Origin: Undaria pinnatifida
Taxonomy: Eukaryota; Sar; Phaeophyceae; Laminariales; Alariaceae
Direction of reading: 5' to 3'
Assembly: GCA_012845835.1 (NCBI GenBank)
Contig: JABAKD010000023.1
Coordinates: 5,934,137-5,998,136 of the forward strand
DNA length: 64,000 bases
Shown here piece after piece: positions 57,000 to 64,000 of the stretch. The position numbers and the translations under genes are program-made. Every line of letters begins with the position of its first letter. Within the stretch, counting starts at the first letter, position 1. The notes beneath the pieces were generated by a model. It had not been told where the DNA came from, did not search any database, and saw nothing but the letters and a program-made list of their open reading frames with translations.

Positions 57000-58249
57000 C
57001 TCCTCCCGTACTAGCCTTGGTCCGCTTCGCCAATTTCAACTTCAAATTGTTATTGCCGATCCGGCAAATTTCAAATTCAAATTGTTTGCAGCCGTCAACG
57101 GCAATTCCCTCTCAACAGCCAGCAATTGGCCAACTTCAAATGTAAAAGTACAAAAAAGAAGTTGCTGAAAAAGCAAAACAAAAATATCAGAGAGCAAGAC
57201 GTAAAAAAGATCAGAGAATGAGAACTAAGTAAGAATGAGACTAGGGAAAGCAAGGAAGGCAAGGAACTTCGGGACGGTTCTTTTCCCCAGCAACTAATTA
57301 TATTTTCGGCAATTACGGGCTGAGAAGGGCTGAGAGGGGGGAGGGTATGCCGAGCGAGACCTCCAAGGGGATCGAGATCTGCGTAATTAAGTTTATGTAG
57401 GTCCGATGAGATGTGTATGAGTGTTGACTTTGACTTGAACATGTTGCCGTGGTTCGATCTTCTGCTGCACACCACCCAAATACACGTACATCGTGACCAC
57501 GAGCACGAAGGCAAGAACGTGAAACGCGATGGCAGTTGTGCTGATGCTGATATCCTGTTGCTAAATACTGAGTGGGTAGCTGCGAGGCTCAACGGCAATT
57601 GTGACGATGCGACCTGGCGCGGTCGCAGAACCTGGCGCTGGCAGCAACTACGCTAACCGATAGAGCGCGCAAGATGTACGAGGCAGAAATACATTGATGT
57701 TTCAAAGGGCGCTCTCGGCCAAAAATGAAACACCTGAGAACAATGAACTGCTGTGTCTAGAGTTCGCGGGACACTGAAATCTGACGTGGAAGGATAGAAG
57801 AACAAGTTAAGAGTGAATGCGGTGGGGCCACCCTCGCCATTCGTCTTAACGGTCAGAGCACTACACCTTCCAGAAGCGTCTGATTTCGACACCTACCTGG
57901 ACTGCCTGGTACGATACGACCTTCTCGAAAATACAGCAGTAGTAGTAGTCGAATAGGTGGTAATCTTGCCGCTTTTCTACAACGTTTTTTCGTAGAAAGT
58001 TGCGGTTCAGCTGTATCGCTCATGTGCTATTTTCTGGTTTAGCTGCGCCTACGAGTACAGCAATGAACCAATCAACGCTACCGACTATTGCATCGACACT
58101 CCCCCGCAGTGGAAGTGGCATATGAAGGATTCTTTCAATAGTATGTTCTATTTGAGACCAAGTTTCGAACCAACCAGAGATGCGAAGCAATGTATTTCCA
58201 CTGAGGTGTAATGGAAACGTGCTCATGCAATTCACTTAACTCGAACTAC
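57000..58249. other. No confident gene
   Basis: A minus-strand stretch near 57,560-57,430 reads AFHVLAFVLVVTMYVYLGG, a possible membrane or signal helix after an acceptor-like AACAG. It has no in-frame ATG or convincing donor. It could be the 5' part of the gene ending at 53,785, but this is speculative. Confidence 0.25.
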
Positions 58250-58252
58250 TAA

Positions 58253-59063
58253 GGGCCCGAATTAACGAGGAACTTGCAAAATCGAATTTCGATTTTTTTT
58301 TAGAGAATTTAATTTAATTTGCATCTGATTGGTCAAGAAATGAATAACCAAGCAGGCATTCTCAGAATTATTACGAAAAATCAAATTCAACAAAGAAGTA
58401 TAAAAAGATATTCTCGGTCGAATTTAGTCGAAAATCGAAATTGAATTTAGGGAGTTTGTCCACCTATACATGGCTTGTTCTGTGTAGTAACCGAAGCCGG
58501 CCACGCGAATTGGTGCCATGTCGTCGGCTGATTAAGAGGCGAGAAGCCAACATTGCGAGAGGTAGGACCACCGGAGCAGCCGCAGCGCGGCTTCCGAAGG
58601 TCTTTAGCACAGCGTAGACCGCCTGCGACGCTTCGAAAACAACCGAGACCGCCGCAAACCCTGTTTTTCGTCGCCCTGCACCTCGAAAGTTACACGACCA
58701 ACTACTATATGATGACTTCGCTCAGAAGTTCGACCGCTATACCCCCGTCGATGCTGCCCGTGTCGGGCGGCGGGGTGGCGCCAGCCCATCCAAAAGACAC
58801 CTGGAGCCATAGCCTCCAAGCCGCTGCCGGCCAAAAGAATTGCGGCTAGCCGCAGCGCTCCGGGGAGGACGCGAGCCATCGCTCGCCTCGGTCGTTGCCC
58901 ACGGGTGTTCGTTGACCCTTTTGCGTTTTTGATTTTTTTTTTTTCCTAGAACGCACTGCGCCGTTCCTTGATAAAAACCAAAGTTGAATTTTTCGTGTAT
59001 TTTTCATGAAAAAAAAAAAAAAGTCGAGAGTCGATTTGGCAAGTTCCTCGTTAGTTCGGGCCC
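58253..59063 (-). mobile_element. 811-bp TIR element, copy 2 (inverted)
   Basis: Same family as 10,243-11,047 in the opposite orientation. Its left end GGGCCCGAATTAACGAGGAA and the complement of its right end GGGCCCGAACTAACGAGGAA match at 19 of 20 bases and continue into ACTTGC. The flanks carry the 3-bp direct repeat TAA (58250-58252 and 59064-59066). The internal open frame (91 codons, minus) matches copy 1 at GSGLEAMA, GWRHP-ARH, RRGYSGRT and VTFEVQGD but diverges afterwards by frame shift, which suggests the frame is not under selection. Confidence 0.75.
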
Positions 59064-59374
59064 TAAGGTCTGGGACTGGAAGTCGAATTGACCCAAAAAA
59101 TGGCAGATTTATTCGGCAAAAACCACAAAAAAATCCGAAAAAATGTCTCGGAGAAAAAAAAATGCAAACACTGTTTTTACTTGGTTTTAGACTCAATTTT
59201 AACGTTTGACAGGATATCACAAAATACGCAACACAGGAGGCGACTTGGATGCTGATTCAGCAGACACGTGTAATCAGTGTTAACGGAGGGAAGCACTCAT
59301 TACTATAAAGTTCCGTTGTATTTTGAAGTCTAATCGGACGGAAATGTGCGGGAAAAGTCGTGTTTTCTGGACAT

Positions 59375-60345
59375 TCACCGTGCCAGCTGATTCACGTCAT
59401 AGAAGATGCCATACTGCGAAACTTCTGCGAGATTCACGATGGTACCCACGACTGACTGACACCACCGTTTTCCTTCCTCGTCGAGAAGATTCTTCTCCGG
59501 TTTTTTAATCGAAAGTGCCCGTCCCGCTCCTGGGACTACAACCCCTATTGCAAAGCTCTCGACAATGTCCTCCGTGTTGTCTTTTCGGTCGATGGGGGGC
59601 ATCCCAATTTTTGCGGTCACGACCTACGTTCATGCCGAGCACCCTCGACACGTCGCTCATGTACCTGTCATCTCGAAACGCCTAAAAAGTTGTCCCTCTG
59701 TTGAACTTGTTATGCAGCTATAGCAGCTGCTTGTTTGCACCCAGTAGAAGAACACTATCCATGTACAGCATACAAAAATAACAATACCAATGCCATCTTC
59801 GAATGCGGAAACGCACTGGTCCGGTTTGAGTGGGCAGAACCTGATCTGGCGATGTGATGGTCCATAGTGCCCAAACAATTCCTCGGACTGTGCCGGAGAC
59901 AGTACAAACTCATGTTTGGCTTCATCACAGGAGAAACTCTGGACCTGTCTGGTATTTCCTTGCCGGGGGCCATCTTGACAAAAACGTCTTCCTCCACGTC
60001 GACGTTCAGCAATTCCTTCTGGACGTCAAGCATAAACGCCTCGTACTCCAGGTCTGTCGCGATCACCAGCATCATGCGGATCCTCTGACGTTTCCATACG
60101 GGGGCGAAGGTGCCGCCGTAGTCAATCGCAGGGACTTGAGGCTATACTTGTACGACTAGAGGGCTTGATACGTGCCACCTGCCTTGGTAATGTTTACCCG
60201 CTGCATGTCGATCACCCTCTGTCCTGTCGGGACTGAAGTGATTGGTATCAGATTGAAGACGTCGTGCTTCTTCAGGCTGGCCACAATCCTGTCATATGCC
60301 GCCTTTCAACGCGACGCTTGTGGAAGGCCCATATCCTCCTAGAAG
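59375..60345 (-). pseudogene. copia reverse transcriptase relic
   Basis: Recognisable blocks in order: KKHDVFNLIPITSVPTGQRV (about 60,270), DLEYEAFMLDVQKELLN then VDVEEDVFVKMAPGKE (about 60,060-59,960), SLYCLRHSPRNCLGTM (about 59,900), and the catalytic box region with YMDS at 59,765-59,754 where YVDD is expected. Both positions 2 and 4 differ, and the second Asp is lost. Two more stops follow. RWCQSVVGTIVNLAEVSQY and YDVNQLAR mark the connection domain, and similarity then ends abruptly at 59,375. The RT cannot be active. Confidence 0.8.
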
Positions 60346-60593
60346 ATGTCGGAGGGTTTTCCTTTTGCTCTCCCGCCGAAATTTTTCCTTGCGTATTGTT
60401 GGTGGTGCAGACGTTGTCTGTGTTGTACGCGTCGTCAAGTTGGTTGCAATGTCCAAATTGACATGAGATCCTGGTTTGAGAATTTTTGTTTGTGCACTTG
60501 TTGTACTGTGTCCTTCTGTAAGAGACCTATCAAAGCTGGGCGCAGTTGACCCGATTTACCCGATAATATGGAGCTGCAAACGCACGACCTTGG

Positions 60594-61180
60594 CTACGAG
60601 AAACGGCGCGGTAAACAACGGGCGGCATGGCAAAGCTGTCGGTACCCGTGACGGTCGCTGACGGTGCCGTCGGTGCAGGCACGGGTGATTGCGCCATTTC
60701 TCGCGCAGGTGCATATGCAGGTGTAGCTGAAGACGGTGATTCCTGCGGCGTCCCCCCCCCCAGGCGAAGCACCCCCTGGCGCAGTAATAAGCAGTGGGTC
60801 ATTGGCGTCGAAGTCCGAAGCACTCGTATAGCCCTTCACATCCCTTATCATGTCTTTGCATGACGAGTAGTTGTCGCCAAGGCTGCTGTCGCTATACTTA
60901 GACGTTGGAGATTCTTGACCCTGTATCGGCAAAAGCCGCCTAGAAAGGGAAAGCGAATGCGGTGGTTTTTCGATGAAGACGACTTTCATGGTTTCGACAC
61001 CTTAACGCGTATTAAGATTGCAGATACGGAAAGAGTTGCTCTCGTTCTAGCTGAAACCGCAAACCGTTCCTTTTCATGACGTGTGAGCGAGCTTGTTGGC
61101 GCCCTTGATATGCATAAACACATGCGTCTGAATTGCGAAACGTCGGGGTCAAGCACCTTGACGGTGTTTCCATGTTGAGC
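60594..61180 (-). pseudogene. copia integrase-RT linker
   Basis: This holds KGANKLAHTS (about 61,100) followed by two stops, then MKVVFIEKPPHSL and an acidic, serine-rich stretch with DFDANDPLLITAPGGASPGG (about 60,990-60,750). This is the low-complexity linker that precedes reverse transcriptase in copia polyproteins. The first part is the end of the integrase C-terminal domain. Stops at the TCA-TGA, AGC-TAG and CGT-TAA positions interrupt it. Confidence 0.6.
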
Positions 61181-61880
61181 GCCGAATGCGGGATGCGACT
61201 GCACAGATAAGACGCCGTTATCACGAGTTCTCCCCACTGAAAAGGAAGGATTCAATTGTCAACCATTTTTCAGCGAACCATTCCGCACAACATCCGCTCG
61301 TCCCGTTCGGATAAACTCGGATAAACCGATTTTCTTTGGTGTGTTGGTGCAGTGGATTCATTCGTTGTGCCTGTTCCTAGGCAGTAATCCTTGAACTCGC
61401 CGCCCGTAAAATCGCCTTTCTTGCCGGCACACCATCTGGTAATGCGTTAGCTGAGAGGTATCACGGTTGAAGTGACGAACAACTACTGAAGCGAGGCAAA
61501 CGATTGCTCTTTACTGCAGAGAAGGTAGACTGCGGTCCATTTCGTGAACTGATCGGTGACCTTGCTGAAAAACTTGTATCCACCGTATGCCGTCGGTTGG
61601 AAAGGGCCCATGAGATCGCCATACACGAGCTGAAAGGGCTAATTGATGGCGGCGTGTCTGGCTTCCTCGAGCTGAGCCAGCTGATGACTTTCCCGACCGC
61701 ACAGGCGCCTATGTCCGCAATAGAATCCGGAAATGCGACCCCATTGCCGTTCTTGCTGTCCATGTTCTCAAGACTGCGCTTGCTGAGGTGACCCAGCCGC
61801 CGGCGCCACCCTTGGGTATTGGCCACGCATTCATCGCAAGCTGTTTTCCTGCGTATCCATCCGCATTGAAGTTTAGCTTG
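61180..61880 (-). pseudogene. copia pre-integrase and integrase relic
   Basis: The pre-integrase motif RRRLGHLSKRSLENM and a CAVGK cysteine are at about 61,820-61,690. After a frame change and a TAG, the integrase core appears: VYGDLMGPFQPTAYGGYKFF, then VTDQFTKWTAVYLL (about 61,650-61,510). Further on come GGEFKDYCLGTGTT and SERDERMLCGMVR (about 61,400-61,280), the region of the second Asp and the Glu of the DDE triad; the usual DNGGEF context is altered to KKGDFTGGEF. PHSALNMETP near 61,170 matches the conserved end of copia integrase. Confidence 0.75.
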
Positions 61881-62313
61881 AAGGGGTAGGCATCGTGGTT
61901 CTCTTGACAAAGTTGAACGGTAATTTCGCCCGCCTCCAGTCTGGGTGTATAAATATATAAAATCTAAACTGATGCCCTTTGTCGATGTTGTTTATACATG
62001 GAAATATTGCGCCCAAAATACTTTGCACAATTACGATTATGATCCGCGCAATATATTGTTTTATGTTGTCGTTCGCGACGAGGCCTTGGAAGACACCCTC
62101 CACTCTTCTGTCCAGCAGAGAGCTTCCCGCCGAAGGCATCGTGCGGGGCGTACCAAGGGGGGTGTAGTTCCGTAAACAATGTTTGGGATCGGGGATGATG
62201 GTGTCGTCGAAGTAGTGGCCTGAAGCTCCGCTGCCGACTAGAAAAGTATCAACATTACCACTCTCGTGCGGTTTACGCTCGACCTCGGCCGGTTCTGGCT
62301 CGATCGGGGCCAT
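61873..62313 (-). pseudogene. copia aspartic protease relic
   Basis: The segment VDTFLVGSGASGHYFDD (about 62,262-62,205) aligns by eye with the retropepsin active-site motif, usually D-S-G-A-S-x-H. Here the catalytic Asp is Gly (GSGAS), so the site is inactive. Upstream lies an acidic/proline linker (EPEPAEVERK). Downstream the frame loses recognisable similarity, and pre-integrase resumes in another open frame. Confidence 0.65.
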
Positions 62314-62739
62314 ACCCTATAGTGATCTGTTCTCGCCGTCCATTCCCTCTTTCATGTGGAGAAGTCCGTTTTTTTTTCAACTCCAAAAGAGGGAATGGGC
62401 TTGGCGCGCTCCTCAAATGGCTGAGGACGCGATGCTGATAGTGCGCCGAATGGCCAGGCCCCCTCGTCGTGTTCTCACCCCGTGGAAATTGACGCTGTGG
62501 GATGTACTTCCGTTGTCCTGAAGGAGGCATGAGGATGGTCCGGCTGGGCGTCCGGTTTTTGAAATGTCGTAGGCGCTGCAGCTTCCTTTAATCCGTGGAG
62601 GCCCGTTGCAGGCAGGTGAGCGTTGCCCGTCCGCTCGTTTGCGCCTGCTGGCGTGGCAATCAACGTCGCTATGGGTGGTTGCTTTATTGTATGAGCACCA
62701 CGCTGAACTTCACTCGCTTGCACTGTTTCGTTGGTGCCG

Positions 62740-63365
62740 TCAGGGTGTTTTATTCTGTTGTCCTTGACGCTGCTGCGGATGCTGTCCATCATTCTTCTGC
62801 TGTTGCTTGACGCGTAGGGGGCACCCAGATTTGAAGTGCCCGACTCGACCACAAAATTGACATTTAATATCATTGCGATCGCTGTTCATTTCGTGCATGG
62901 CGGCACGACGTCCAGCGATACACCCAAATGAATAAGAACGCGAACGGTCCAGGGTATCTGTGTAAATGGCTGCCGTCAAACGCCGAGTATCGGCAACTGC
63001 GAAGTCACCGCTACTATGTGGGATTGTCGAATTGCCTTGAACTCGGACGGTAGAGCTTGCAGAAACAAATCCTCATATTGACGACATATTGGACCCTCTG
63101 GTGTGTCGCACGCGTTAAGGCGGTCACGGCAGTTATCTATGGTGCAAATGTACTCGTCAAACCCCTGTTCCGGACGCGTTCGAGTGTTGTGCATATCGAA
63201 ATGCTCGGCGCCAATTGCTTCCGCCCGAACTCTCTTCATATTTCTCTCTCAGCGCTGCTCACCCCTGGTGTCCATGTCCTGCTCCATCGTGGAGTGTGGT
63301 GCTCTCGAATGTCCGTACGGCGAAGAAACCTGAGCCGCCTGTCGAAATCACATTGTACTGAATAG
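62740..63365 (-). pseudogene. copia gag with CCHC zinc knuckle
   Basis: The gag part reads FDEYICTIDNCRDRLNAC and FLQALPSEFKAIRQSH (about 63,180-63,020), the conserved core of UBN2/retrotran-gag domains of copia elements. A frame change near 62,979 leads into CQFCGRVGHFKSGC (about 62,863-62,822), a complete CX2CX4HX4C nucleic-acid-binding knuckle. A Gln-rich tail (KQQQKNDGQHPQQRQGQQ) follows. Gag would coat element RNA in virus-like particles; this copy cannot do so because of the frame breaks. Confidence 0.75.
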
Positions 63366-63694
63366 ATCCTGGACGGCGGCATTTCAATCCGCATGGGCAG
63401 TGGCATGACTGTCGTGAGTCACCAACGCTCGCTTTTGCCCCTAGAGGATGTTAGGTATGGCTCTGTCGTAGATAATTAGACTGGGATGGGGCTTGGAACT
63501 CCATTCAAGAAAGTCACCCGCCTTTTTGCTTTCGAATTTGTGTATATTGGTCAAGACAACGTGAAGCCGTCCAATGTGATGGTTCCTCCCGCTCAGCAGA
63601 GAACATAGGGGTTTGTAAACACCTGCTTCAATCGTTGTGCAGGTTTTTTAAAAACACAACTGAGCTTTCAAAGCTCGGCGTTTGCCCCCTTGCA

Positions 63695-63985
63695 CTGTCG
63701 TACACTACCTGTTCCGTCTATGCTACTGCTGGTGGAGCGCAGTCTTTTGGCGTGCACTACTTGCGCCGTTCACGCTGCCGCTGGTGCAGGCTCAGCTGAA
63801 CGCCTGGAGTATGTTAGTGACCCGTGTTCTAATGACGCGCACTACCTGTGCCGTCGATGTTGCAGCTGGTGCAGGCTCAACTAAATGTCTCTAGTCCATT
63901 CTCGACCCGCCTTCGAATACCTGACGTGCACTATCTGTGACGTCGGTGCTGCAGCTCGTGCAGGCTAAAGCGGACGTAGCGCAAT
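63695..63985 (+). repeat. Tandem repeat, about 88-bp units
   Basis: Units near 63,701 (short), 63,750, 63,836 and 63,925 share GCACTACCTGTGCCGT, TGCTGCAGCTGGTGCAGGCT and CTGAC/TGAC spacer ends. It runs towards the window edge next to the copia relic and could be flank or leader sequence. Confidence 0.55.
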
Positions 63986-64000
63986 CTGCGACACCTCAAA

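Larger units (their letters stand above)
59375..63365 (-). mobile_element. Ty1/copia-type retrotransposon relic
   Basis: Domains occur in copia order along the minus strand: gag with a CCHC knuckle, protease, pre-integrase, integrase, linker, reverse transcriptase. Frame changes and stops occur in nearly every domain and no ORF exceeds about 150 codons, so it is dead. The similarity stops at 59,375, at the start of the RNase H region (motif YDVNQLAR), so the 3' end is truncated. No long terminal repeat pair was recognised at either side. Confidence 0.85.

Overview
The window reads as nuclear DNA of a large-genome eukaryote, most likely a stramenopile and probably a brown alga. No prokaryotic operon, rRNA or CRISPR locus is visible. 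The main evidence is one spliced gene on the minus strand with eight GT-AG exons over about 23 kb. It encodes a signal peptide, a GGAI-type right-handed beta-helix, a cysteine-rich segment and a polytopic membrane domain. I associate this architecture with brown-algal and other stramenopile families. The organism call is inference from that family, the long repeat-filled introns and the general look of the DNA.

Layout. 1-16.7 kb: no confident intact gene. It holds decayed coding fragments (about 1.8-2.5 and 3.99-4.51 kb), short inverted-repeat elements, minisatellites, an 805-bp terminal-inverted-repeat element (10,243-11,047) and local tandem duplications. 16,774-40,011: the beta-helix/membrane gene, minus strand, with its 3' end on the left. 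Its exons join in frame to exactly 939 codons. Its largest intron (20,959-31,479, 10.5 kb) holds two copies of a roughly 3-kb repeat unit, tRNA-derived SINEs, G-runs and a TTG microsatellite. 40-53.7 kb: repeat-dominated, with many copies of a family carrying a GATCGAAGATTTCG core, long C-runs, a large inverted repeat, a CAA microsatellite, a spaced ACCGCACCG array and a full-length SINE. 53.8-57 kb: exons of an unrecognised cysteine-containing minus-strand gene. 58,253-59,063: second copy (inverted) of the 805-bp element. 59.37-63.37 kb: a decayed Ty1/copia polyprotein on the minus strand, broken by stops and frameshifts and altered at catalytic residues. 63.7-64 kb: a tandem repeat.

How the parts relate. 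The two spliced genes are the only loci that look functional. The rest is transposon- and satellite-derived DNA in and around them, including inside introns. The repeats date one another: a SINE interrupts two copies of the 3-kb unit while a third copy keeps the empty target site, and a GATCGAAG element sits inside a 130-bp tandem array. The most informative results are the complete gene model and several element families defined by terminal repeats and target-site duplications. All positions are hand-read; no database or alignment program was used.
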